From assembly GCA_947478985.1 (NCBI GenBank), contig CANJYC010000122.1:1-6109 (forward strand): a stretch of 6,109 nucleotides of DNA. The letters are read 5' to 3'. The notes below the pieces were generated by a model, which was not told the DNA's origin, did no database searches, and saw nothing but the letters and a program-made list of their open reading frames with translations. Positions 1 to 5,931 of this stretch are shown piece after piece. This DNA is from Acidobacteriota bacterium. Its GTDB lineage: Bacteria > Acidobacteriota > Vicinamibacteria > Vicinamibacterales > UBA2999. The translations under genes and the position numbers were made by a program. Numbering within the stretch: the stretch's first letter is position 1; each line of letters starts with the position of its first letter.

Positions 1-523
1 CGTCACCTCTTCGACCTGCGCGGCAGTCAACGTGAACCAGCCCGTGACATTTGCGGTTGCCCGTGCGACGACTACCACCAATATCCGATCGGCCGTGCTC
101 GACTTCGGCGACAACGATCGGCTCGATCTCGGCACGCTGACCTCGACCGCCACCATCAATCACACCTACTCGTCGGCGGGCACGGTGTCGGCGAAAGTGA
201 CGGCCACCGACACTGCCGGCGAGCAAGCGGTGTCGACGCAGATCGTGCAGGTGCGCGCGAACGCCACCGTGACGCTCTCGGCCAGCAAGGATGGACTTGA
301 GGTAACTGCCACGGCGACGACCAACGGCGGCACGCCGACCTCCTACACCTTCACCTTCGCCGGGGGGACCACAGCACCGTCACCGGCCACAGTGACGACG
401 GCATCTAATACGGCGAAAAGCACTTTCAGCGGTGTGACGTCCCTGAGGACCGTTTCCGTTGAGGTCACCTTCGCGGACGGCAGAACCGCGAAAGACAGCA
501 TTCAGATCTCGGTAGGCACCTAA
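1..523 (+). CDS. C-terminal part of a secreted PKD/Ig-like domain protein (5' end outside window)
   Basis: The frame beginning at base 2 is open from the window edge to the TAA at 521-523, giving 173 visible residues; the GTG at 32 is just an internal valine, so the real start lies upstream. The first visible half (to about residue 85) has the marks of a PKD-type beta-sandwich: NQPVTF at the first strand, LDFGDN at bases 98-115 (a variant of the canonical DFGDG turn), then HTYSSAGT and a VTATD strand. The second half is another Thr/Ser/Val-rich repeat ending in an IQISV strand, probably a second Ig-like unit. Composition is low in Lys, Cys and aromatic residues, as in extracellular stalk domains. 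Such modules act in adhesion or as spacers on secreted enzymes; which applies cannot be told without the N-terminus. The PKD-like call is fairly secure, the biological role is unknown. Confidence 0.75.
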   Translation, partial: VTSSTCAAVNVNQPVTFAVARATTTTNIRSAVLDFGDNDRLDLGTLTSTATINHTYSSAGTVSAKVTATDTAGEQAVSTQIVQVRANATVTLSASKDGLEVTATATTNGGTPTSYTFTFAGGTTAPSPATVTTASNTAKSTFSGVTSLRTVSVEVTFADGRTAKDSIQISVGT

Positions 524-574
524 CGTTTGGTTTATTCTTTTCAGGTTCGCCACTCAACATGAACGCTTCTCATC

Positions 575-578
575 AGGA
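575..578 (+). promoter_or_regulatory. Ribosome binding site deciding the cytochrome c start
   Basis: AGGA lies 6 bases before the ATG at 585. It excludes the in-frame TTG at 579, which would have no spacer. Confidence 0.6.
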
Positions 579-584
579 TTGGAT

Positions 585-1025
585 ATGAAGGCACAAGCTC
601 TCGTGATTGCGGTCTCAGCGTTTGTCATCTCCGGCGTCTATGCGGTCTCGGCCCAGCAGCCCAAGTCCCAGTGGGACGGTGTCTATACTGAGGCACAGGT
701 CACGCGCGGCAATGAGGTCTACAACAGCCGGTGCGCGCAGTGCCATATGGCGGATCTGTCCGGCGGTGAGCCGGAAGAGGGGATCCCCGCGCCGGCCCTG
801 TATGACGATGCCTTCGAAGGGCGCTGGAACAACAAAACGATGAAGGATTTCGCCGACAAGATCCACCTCACGATGCCGGCCGACGAGCCTGGTGTCCTCA
901 CCATGCAGCAGTCCGTCGATGCGCTCGCCGTGATCCTCCAGCGGCGCAAGTTCCCGGTCGGCACGACGGAGTTGCCCGTGGATCCGGCAGCGCTCGGCGC
1001 GATTCGCTATCTCACGAAGAAGTAG
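585..1025 (+). CDS. Small secreted mono-haem cytochrome c
   Basis: This 146-residue protein has an N-terminal signal peptide (hydrophobic residues 5-21, likely cut after VSA, residue 23) and one haem c attachment motif, CAQCH, at residues 50-54. The probable distal haem ligand is Met97 in LTMP, as in class I / CBB3-type cytochromes c; the spacing fits a small single-domain electron carrier in the periplasm. I chose the ATG at 585 because AGGA at 575-578 sits 6 bases before it; an in-frame TTG at 579 directly abuts that ribosome site and is unlikely. It ends with a TAG 52 bp before the DUF5916 gene. Acidobacterial relatives often serve PQQ or other periplasmic dehydrogenases, but no such partner is visible here, so donor and acceptor are unknown. 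The haem-binding call is strong, the specific role is not. Confidence 0.9.
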   Translation: MKAQALVIAVSAFVISGVYAVSAQQPKSQWDGVYTEAQVTRGNEVYNSRCAQCHMADLSGGEPEEGIPAPALYDDAFEGRWNNKTMKDFADKIHLTMPADEPGVLTMQQSVDALAVILQRRKFPVGTTELPVDPAALGAIRYLTKK

Positions 1026-1038
1026 ACGAGCGAAAACA

Positions 1039-1062
1039 CCTTCCCTCCAGCGTCAGGGAAGG
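1039..1062 (+). terminator. Perfect 8-bp hairpin between cytochrome c and DUF5916 genes
   Basis: CCTTCCCT (1039-1046) and AGGGAAGG (1055-1062) are exact reverse complements around an 8-base loop. The hairpin begins 13 bases after the cytochrome stop codon. No T-run follows, so it is not a classical intrinsic terminator; it could be a weak terminator, an mRNA 3'-end stabiliser, or a structure affecting the next gene, whose ATG is 15 bases further on. The 3' arm is the only purine-rich, Shine-Dalgarno-like stretch before that ATG. Confidence 0.5.
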
Positions 1063-1063
1063 C

Positions 1064-1069
1064 CATAAT
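1064..1069 (+). promoter_or_regulatory. Possible -10 element for a leaderless DUF5916 transcript
   Basis: CATAAT differs by one base from the sigma70 TATAAT consensus and ends 8 bases before the ATG at 1078, the distance expected if transcription begins at or next to the start codon. A matching -35 box is poor (TTCCCT at 1041-1046, spacer 17). This is an inference from one short motif in an otherwise GC-rich region. Confidence 0.25.
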
Positions 1070-1077
1070 CCGCACGC

Positions 1078-3351
1078 ATGAACCAAGCGTTTCTGCGTGC
1101 GGTGCGTCTCTGCTGGCGTGGTCTCATTCTCAGCGCTGCCCTGCTGGTCCCTGCCTCGGCGGTGGCCCAGTCGGGCAGCGCACCCATTGACGCGGGGGGA
1201 GCCTCCCCTGCCTCGTCCGTCGTCTCAACAGACCCCAGCGGGCGCGTGCTCGTGCACGCCACACGCATTTCCCAGCCCATGCACGCCGACGGCCGCCTCG
1301 ATGAACCGGCCTACCGCGACGTGCCGTCGATCCACGGACTGATTCAGCAGGTTCCCAAGAACGGCACCCCGGTCAGCGAACAGACCGAGATGTGGCTGCT
1401 CTTCGACGACGACAACCTCTACTTCAGCTGTCGCTGCGGGGATAGCAATCCCAAGGGGATCGTCGCCAACGACATGCGCCGTGACAGCACGAGCATCACG
1501 AACCAGGACGGCATTGCTATCGGCCTGGACACCTTCAACGACCATCGCAGCGGCTACACCTTCACCCTGACGGCCGCGGGCGCACTGCGGGACGGCACCA
1601 CGACCGAAGAGCGCTCCAACTTCGACTGGAATACCGTGTTCGACGGTGCCGCGACCCGCTCGGCCGAGGGCTGGATCGGCGAGATGGTGATTCCCTTCAA
1701 GTCGCTCCGCTACCGGCCCGGACGTGAGCAGACCTGGGACATCCAGTTGCGCCGCAATATCCGCAGCAAGAACGAGATGGCCTACATCACGAAAGTGAAC
1801 CCGGCCTGGCTGCAGCGCGCGCTCCATCACTACTCGGAAGCGGCCACGCTGGTCGGCCTTGAGGCGCCGCCGGCCGCGCACAATCTCGAGGTCAAGCCCT
1901 ATGCGATGTCGAGCCTGACGACCGATCGACTGGCACGCCCAGCCATCAACAACGACGTGAAGCCGGACGTGGGCGTCGACGTCAAATACGGCGTGACGGA
2001 AAGCCTGACCGCTGACCTTACCTACAACACCGACTTTGCCCAGGTCGAGGCCGACGAGGCCCAGGTCAATCTCACCAGGTTCAGCATCGTCTTCCCTGAG
2101 AAGCGGGAGTTCTTTCTCGAGGGTGGCGACATTTTCAACTTCGGCAGGAGCCCCGGCGGCGACCTCGGCGGAGATGCCCCCAACATCTTCTACAGCCGCC
2201 GCATCGGCTTGAGCGGCGCCCGTCCCGTGCCCGTGCTTGGCGGCGGACGGCTGACCGGCAAGGCCGGCCCCTGGACGCTCGGTGCCCTCAACATCGAGAC
2301 CCAGCGCGACGCGGCCGCCAAGGCCAGGCAGACCAACTTCACGGTGGTGCGCATGAAGCGCGACATCCTGCGTCAGAGCAGCGTCGGCCTCCTGCTGACC
2401 AATCGGTCGGTCGCCACGGCCGCGCCGGGCGGCAACTTCGTCTGGGGCGCCGACGGCAGCTTCACCTTCGTCCGAAACGTCTTCCTGACCGCCTACGTGG
2501 CCCAGTCACGGACCGAGGGCCGATCGGGCAACGACCTCAACTACCGCGGCCAGTTCAACTACACCTCCGATCGCTATGTACTGGCCTTCGATCGGATCGT
2601 CGTTGAGAAGGACTTCAATCCTGAGGTCGGATTCGTGCCGCGCACAAACTTCCGACGGAACCTGGCGCAAGCGCGCTTCAGCCCGCGCACGACCCGCAAC
2701 CGGATCGTCCGGCAGTGGAACTACCAGGGCGACCTCAACTACGTCACCGACAACGGCAACCGGCTCGAGTCGCGCAATCTCGCCGGGACCTTCCGCGCCG
2801 ACCTCCACAATTCCGATGCGCTGACCGTGCAGTATTCGCGGCTCTACGAGTTCCTCGCCGCGCCCTTTGCCATCGCTACCGGCGTACGCATCCCGACCGG
2901 CGGGTACGGCTTCACCAATACCCGCGTGGAGTACAGCGCCGGATCGCAGCATCAGATCTCGGGCTCCTCTTCCTTTGAGGTCGGCAGCTTCTACAACGGG
3001 AACAAGAAGACCGCAGCGTTCCGCGGCCGCGTGGAGCTGACCACGCAGCTCGGCGTTGAGCCGAACATCTCGCTGAACTGGATCGACCTGCCGCAGAAGC
3101 GTTTCACCAACACGGTCATCGGCGGACGCACGGTCTACACCATGACGCCCCGCATGTTCGTGGCGGCGCTCGTGCAGTACAGCTCGAGCAACACTTCGCT
3201 CTCGACGAACCTGCGCTTCCGGTGGGAGTACCTTCCCGGCAGCGAACTCTTCGTGGTGTACACCGAAGGGCGCTCAACGCTCGGGGATGTCGGTGTGCCC
3301 CTCGAGAATCGCGGCCTCGTCGTGAAGTTCAACCGCCTGTTCCGATTCTGA
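1078..3351 (+). CDS. DUF5916 outer-membrane protein with N-terminal CBM9-like domain
   Basis: This 757-residue protein starts with a signal peptide (basic residues 7-14, hydrophobic 15-29, likely cut after AVA at 30). Residues about 65-265 form a carbohydrate-binding CBM9-like/DOMON-type domain: HADGRLDEPAY at 69-79, a DDDNLYFSCRCGD strand, and the QDGIAIGLD and GWIGEMVIPFKSL segments. The remainder is the DUF5916 region, with the family signatures FPEKREFFLEGGDIFNFGR at 339-357 and DFNPEVGFVPR at 512-522, then alternating strands rich in aromatic and polar residues. The chain ends NRLFRF; a terminal Phe is the usual recognition feature of BAM-assembled beta-barrels. Length is typical of the family. 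Its function is not established; a role in binding or passage of polysaccharide or other ligands is inferred from domain architecture. No normal Shine-Dalgarno precedes the ATG at 1078. The DUF3617 gene follows after 47 bp. Confidence 0.9.
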   Translation: MNQAFLRAVRLCWRGLILSAALLVPASAVAQSGSAPIDAGGASPASSVVSTDPSGRVLVHATRISQPMHADGRLDEPAYRDVPSIHGLIQQVPKNGTPVSEQTEMWLLFDDDNLYFSCRCGDSNPKGIVANDMRRDSTSITNQDGIAIGLDTFNDHRSGYTFTLTAAGALRDGTTTEERSNFDWNTVFDGAATRSAEGWIGEMVIPFKSLRYRPGREQTWDIQLRRNIRSKNEMAYITKVNPAWLQRALHHYSEAATLVGLEAPPAAHNLEVKPYAMSSLTTDRLARPAINNDVKPDVGVDVKYGVTESLTADLTYNTDFAQVEADEAQVNLTRFSIVFPEKREFFLEGGDIFNFGRSPGGDLGGDAPNIFYSRRIGLSGARPVPVLGGGRLTGKAGPWTLGALNIETQRDAAAKARQTNFTVVRMKRDILRQSSVGLLLTNRSVATAAPGGNFVWGADGSFTFVRNVFLTAYVAQSRTEGRSGNDLNYRGQFNYTSDRYVLAFDRIVVEKDFNPEVGFVPRTNFRRNLAQARFSPRTTRNRIVRQWNYQGDLNYVTDNGNRLESRNLAGTFRADLHNSDALTVQYSRLYEFLAAPFAIATGVRIPTGGYGFTNTRVEYSAGSQHQISGSSSFEVGSFYNGNKKTAAFRGRVELTTQLGVEPNISLNWIDLPQKRFTNTVIGGRTVYTMTPRMFVAALVQYSSSNTSLSTNLRFRWEYLPGSELFVVYTEGRSTLGDVGVPLENRGLVVKFNRLFRF

Positions 3352-3387
3352 TCGGCATCACAGGCCTCCTCGCGCGCAGGCGCACAT

Positions 3388-3392
3388 CGGAG
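3388..3392 (+). promoter_or_regulatory. Ribosome binding site setting the DUF3617 start
   Basis: CGGAG lies 6 bases before the ATG at 3399. It supports this start over the longer open frame that would overlap the DUF5916 coding region by over 120 bases. Confidence 0.6.
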
Positions 3393-3398
3393 TCCGGC

Positions 3399-3839
3399 AT
3401 GAGCATACGCACCAGTTTCAACGTGGCCCTCGTACTGATGGGCGTGATGATGGGCCCTGCCGCCCTCGCCGCGCAGCAGGGTCCGCGTCTCGACGGCGAC
3501 TGGCAGGTGTCCGTCGACATGGAAGTGCCGGGCATGCCGACCGGCCTGCCCACGCACACCATGAACCGCTGCATCACGAAGGCCGAGGCCGCCAACCCCG
3601 AGAACGCGCTGCCGCAGGCCACGACCGACGGCAGCGTCACCTGCAAGGTGTCCAACTACAAGAGCGTCGGCAACACCATCACCTGGGCGCTCACCTGCAT
3701 CGGCGAGACGCCGATCAAAGCGACCGGCGAACTGGTCTACAGCGGCAGCACGTACACGGGCGCCATGAAGCTCGACGTCGACGGCGAGACGATGACGATG
3801 AAGTACGCCGCCACGCGGGTCGGCGACTGCATCAAGTAG
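3399..3839 (+). CDS. Secreted DUF3617 family protein
   Basis: This 146-residue protein has a signal peptide (hydrophobic residues 8-24, probable cut near ALAA-QQ, residues 22-27). The mature part matches DUF3617: a GDWQVSVDMEVPGMP start (the family usually opens with a Met-rich GMP stretch), the CIT motif at Cys58, then Cys82, Cys100 and Cys144, with a TCKVSNYKSVGNTITWALTC hairpin between the middle two. Four cysteines in an exported protein suggest two disulfides; the pairing is not shown by sequence. The function of this family is unknown; it is small, probably periplasmic and common in Proteobacteria and Acidobacteriota. The frame is open further upstream, inside the DUF5916 gene, but CGGAG at 3388-3392 lies 6 bases before the ATG at 3399 and the signal peptide begins there, so this start is preferred. 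Probably co-transcribed with the DUF5916 gene. Confidence 0.88.
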   Translation: MSIRTSFNVALVLMGVMMGPAALAAQQGPRLDGDWQVSVDMEVPGMPTGLPTHTMNRCITKAEAANPENALPQATTDGSVTCKVSNYKSVGNTITWALTCIGETPIKATGELVYSGSTYTGAMKLDVDGETMTMKYAATRVGDCIK

Positions 3840-3874
3840 GCGCCGGTCCCGGCGCCGCGTCTCCACCTGACGCG
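3839..3874. terminator. Tandem hairpins between convergent genes, probable bidirectional terminator
   Basis: GGCGCCGG-TC-CCGGCGCC (3839-3856) is a perfect inverted repeat that can fold as a 7-bp stem with a 4-base loop; its first base is the last base of the DUF3617 TAG. Directly next to it, CGCGTC (3856-3861) pairs with GACGCG (3869-3874) around a 7-base loop. The two occupy nearly all of the 44-base gap before the stop codon of the - strand gene. No T-run follows on either strand, so any termination would be of the tract-less, GC-rich kind; function is inferred from position. Confidence 0.45.
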
Positions 3875-3883
3875 CGGCGCACG

Positions 3884-5137
3884 CTATCGCTTCGCGTCCG
3901 CAGGTACAGGCACGCCGGCTTTGACGTACTGCGCCCGGTCGCAGACCGCGACGAGCGCGTTCAGCATCGACGGCGGACTGGTGACCGCACCGATCGGCGT
4001 GGGACTGGCCACGTAGTGCTGGAAGATGGTCAGCGCATGGCGCGCGGCCGGCCGCTCCGGCGCAAACCGGTAGACGTTGCCCCCTTTGCCGTCCAGGGCA
4101 ATGCTGTAGCGGCCGGGCTGCCGGCCGAACTGGTCGAAACCGAACGCAATCACCTCACCGGCATCCTGCAGGTGTCCCCATCCTTCGGCAATGGCGGGGC
4201 GTGATCCGGCCGCCACTTCATACGGCAGCTCCTGCCCTTTCGTTCCGGTACGGACTTCCCAGTGACCGGTGCCACGGGCGCCGACCGTCTGCGTCAGGAT
4301 GACCGAGTCCTCGGGGGTTCGCATCGAACCGTACGTCCAGCTGCCCGTGCCGAAATCCCATAACCAGGGGTACGCCCCAAGTGTGAAGGGTGTCTGGAAG
4401 GAGATGTCCCGGAACTGACGGCCCGGGTCGTCGACCACCGCGGTGTACTTGACCCAGGCTTTGCTGTTTGGCATCTCGACGGTGACGGTGAAGGACGCTC
4501 CCGCGCCGCCATCTGCCGCGAGGCGGCCGGCGTAGCGGACCACGCCGTAGACCGGCCCGGGCTTGACGATGTCTGTCGTCACCGACGTCCCCCCGGAAAG
4601 CGGATGGAGGACGCCGGCGCTGTCGGTCACGGCAAAGCCGTTCAGCCCCTGCGCCAGCGTCTCCTTCCGGTAGTTCAGGGAACGGATCAGCGGCGAGCCC
4701 GACGCGTTGAGCCGCACGCGCCCCAGGTCAATCATGTCTGTCGTCGCGGCGATGGCGACACCGCGACCTGCCACGGCCGCTTTGACCCCTGCGCCGTATT
4801 CCAGGGTGTACGTCTGCGCTTCGACCGGACCGATGGTGGCATTGAAGTCGACCGCGAGCCATTGAATCGAGCCGTCGTCATATTTCGACTCGGCCGCAAT
4901 CTGCGACTCCACCTCCGCGCCGGCAAACAGCAGGCGAGTCTGCGCGACGTCCGTCACGGCGCCCTTCTGTAGAGGAACCCTCGCGTTGACCGGATAGCGG
5001 TTCCTGCGGATGCCCGCGGTCTCCCTGACGGCGATCGTGACCGCGCCGGGCGATGGCGCCTGTGCCCCGATCGTCGCGCCCCCACCGGCCAGCATGCAGA
5101 TCATCAGCACCGTCACCACACCCAGACGTTTCACCAT
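3884..5137 (-). CDS. Secreted RIFT-barrel-like protein (exo-rhamnogalacturonan lyase/YetA N-terminal type), short form
   Basis: This 417-residue protein begins with a signal peptide (basic residues 3-4, hydrophobic 6-22, plausible cut after AQA at 25-27). Residues about 33-115 resemble the N-terminal RIFT-barrel domain of PcRGLX/YetA-like proteins: a VPLQKGAVTD segment (54-63), a strand describing the input ligand (TRLLFAGAEVESQI) and DDGSIQWLAVDF at 87-98, the most recognisable motif. The rest is beta-rich (for example FRDISFQTPF and YPWLWDFGTGSWTYG) and may correspond to the second, super-sandwich domain. Full-length exo-rhamnogalacturonan lyases are roughly twice as long, with a C-terminal alpha/alpha toroid; that part is absent, so enzyme activity should not be assumed. 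The ATG at 5137 is preceded by a strong GGAGGAGG. The gene is convergent with DUF3617 and divergent from the diguanylate-cyclase-like gene. The export call is strong, the family call moderate. Confidence 0.6.
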   Translation of the reverse strand: MVKRLGVVTVLMICMLAGGGATIGAQAPSPGAVTIAVRETAGIRRNRYPVNARVPLQKGAVTDVAQTRLLFAGAEVESQIAAESKYDDGSIQWLAVDFNATIGPVEAQTYTLEYGAGVKAAVAGRGVAIAATTDMIDLGRVRLNASGSPLIRSLNYRKETLAQGLNGFAVTDSAGVLHPLSGGTSVTTDIVKPGPVYGVVRYAGRLAADGGAGASFTVTVEMPNSKAWVKYTAVVDDPGRQFRDISFQTPFTLGAYPWLWDFGTGSWTYGSMRTPEDSVILTQTVGARGTGHWEVRTGTKGQELPYEVAAGSRPAIAEGWGHLQDAGEVIAFGFDQFGRQPGRYSIALDGKGGNVYRFAPERPAARHALTIFQHYVASPTPIGAVTSPPSMLNALVAVCDRAQYVKAGVPVPADAKR

Positions 5138-5140
5138 ATG

Positions 5141-5148
5141 CCTCCTCC
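5141..5148 (-). promoter_or_regulatory. Strong ribosome binding site of the RIFT-barrel gene
   Basis: On the - strand GGAGGAGG precedes the ATG at 5137, with 6 bases between the first GGAGG and the start codon. This is the best Shine-Dalgarno in the window and suggests efficient translation. Confidence 0.7.
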
Positions 5149-5234
5149 AGCGCCGTCAGTCTACTGCCAGAGGGAACCACGGGGAATCACCTGTCCGCCT
5201 GCGCCAGCGATTCAAGCCCGCCCCGGACCTGTCG

Positions 5235-5822
5235 ATGTCCTCTGAGGTGAGCACACAGCTGGTCGGCCTTGGTCTCAATCGCGAAGTCCCGGACCCGGAT
5301 GGGGCCTCCGATGCCGCTATCTTCCGGGGCACCCTCGACGAGGCGCTCGACACGCTGGCCAACATCATCGACGCCACCGATACCGCCGCGAGCGCTGAGG
5401 CGAAGGCCGCAGTCCTCACCTGCCGCGGCCAGCTGGCGGCTGGTGTCCCGGCAGAGGTGGTCGACCCGATCGCCCGCTCCTGTTTCGAATCGACACGCCA
5501 TGTGGCGGCCCACGGCCGCGACCATGCCGCCGAGCAGCGCACGCGAGCCGCCGCGCTCGTCACGATGGTGCGCGAGACCGTCGCCACACTCGGCGGTGAC
5601 CAGACGAGCCTCGACGATACGCTGGCCGGGTCGGTCGAGCGCTTCGAGCAGCTGGCCCGTGTCGATGACCTTCAGAAAATCCAGGCACGTCTTTTCGAGG
5701 AGGTGGCCACCCTCAAGCGCGTCACACTGGCGCGTCGTGCAGCGTGGGAGCAGACGGTCCAGCAGTTCGGCACGCGACTGTCGACACTGGAGAAGCAGCT
5801 CGACATGACACGGAAGAACTAA
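5235..5822 (+). CDS. N-terminal helical region of a truncated diguanylate cyclase-like protein
   Basis: This 195-residue protein has no signal peptide or membrane segment. It is predicted largely helical: a bundle at about 25-125, then a long heptad-rich stretch at about 127-195 (LARVDDLQKIQARLFEEVATL, ending LSTLEKQLDMTRKN). In cytoplasmic diguanylate cyclases a helix with this LEKQLDMTR-type ending leads straight into the DPLTG start of the GGDEF domain. Here a TAA follows instead. Immediately downstream lies an out-of-frame GGDEF C-terminal remnant, so I read this as the surviving front half of a broken gene; without its catalytic domain it cannot make c-di-GMP. It may still be translated, as the frame is intact. 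I chose the ATG at 5235 although it has no clear Shine-Dalgarno; the open frame extends to an ATG at 5010, but that would run antisense through the signal peptide of the RIFT gene. The sensory-domain identity is inferred. Confidence 0.55.
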   Translation: MSSEVSTQLVGLGLNREVPDPDGASDAAIFRGTLDEALDTLANIIDATDTAASAEAKAAVLTCRGQLAAGVPAEVVDPIARSCFESTRHVAAHGRDHAAEQRTRAAALVTMVRETVATLGGDQTSLDDTLAGSVERFEQLARVDDLQKIQARLFEEVATLKRVTLARRAAWEQTVQQFGTRLSTLEKQLDMTRKN

Positions 5823-5931
5823 TGAGCATCGGCATCGCCGAGTGTTCCGCCGCGACACACTCGAAAGCCTGCAACAGCGTGCCGCCAAGGCCAGTCCACT
5901 GATCCGCGACCTCCGGGGGATCAGCCGATGA
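5822..5931 (+). pseudogene. Eroded GGDEF domain C-terminus (diguanylate cyclase remnant)
   Basis: Read from the ATG at 5822, which overlaps the previous TAA, the frame gives MSIGIAE, matching the SIGIA strand near the end of GGDEF domains. The continuation expected in that family appears in another frame: DTLESLQQRA (5854-5883) followed by AKAS (5884-5895 region), then a TGA at 5929-5931. In intact GGDEF domains the order is SIGIAE, a GDT-x-ESL-x-QRADxALYxAK helix, then a GRNRV-like end. So the fragment carries one net single-base loss or two-base gain between 5842 and 5854, and also lacks the DxALY residues between QRA and AK, as though a short deletion occurred between the GCC repeats at 5881-5886. 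The stretch before it (DPLTG, the RxxD site and GG[DE]EF, roughly 120 residues) is missing. A sequencing or assembly error is the main alternative. Confidence 0.55.

Noticed and set aside
524..545. T-rich stretch after the PKD gene as an intrinsic terminator
   Set aside because: TTTATTCTTTT is present, but only a 4-bp TAGG/CCTA pair with a 2-base loop precedes it, which cannot form a stable stem.
1225..1881. 218-codon open frame on the - strand
   Set aside because: It lies wholly antisense to the CBM9-like domain of the DUF5916 protein and shows no motif of its own.
3135..3866. 243-codon open frame on the - strand
   Set aside because: It is antisense to the end of the DUF5916 gene and to the whole DUF3617 gene, both with family motifs, and its translation is low-complexity Arg/Gly/Ala/His/Val as expected from GC-rich antisense frames.
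5010..5234. Upstream extension of the cyclase-like gene to the ATG at 5010
   Set aside because: It would run antisense through the signal peptide and ribosome site of the RIFT gene; the added residues are Pro/Thr/Arg-rich with no structure.
5138..5234. Divergent promoter between the RIFT and cyclase-like genes
   Set aside because: A TAGACT and a TTGAAT can be found on the - strand, and a short CAGTCTACTG dyad near 5157, but spacing is poor and none stands out from background; promoters are likely here but cannot be placed.
5187..5888. 233-codon open frame on the - strand
   Set aside because: It is antisense to the cyclase-like gene; the + strand frame has a coherent helical pattern and is followed by GGDEF motifs, while the reverse product has none.
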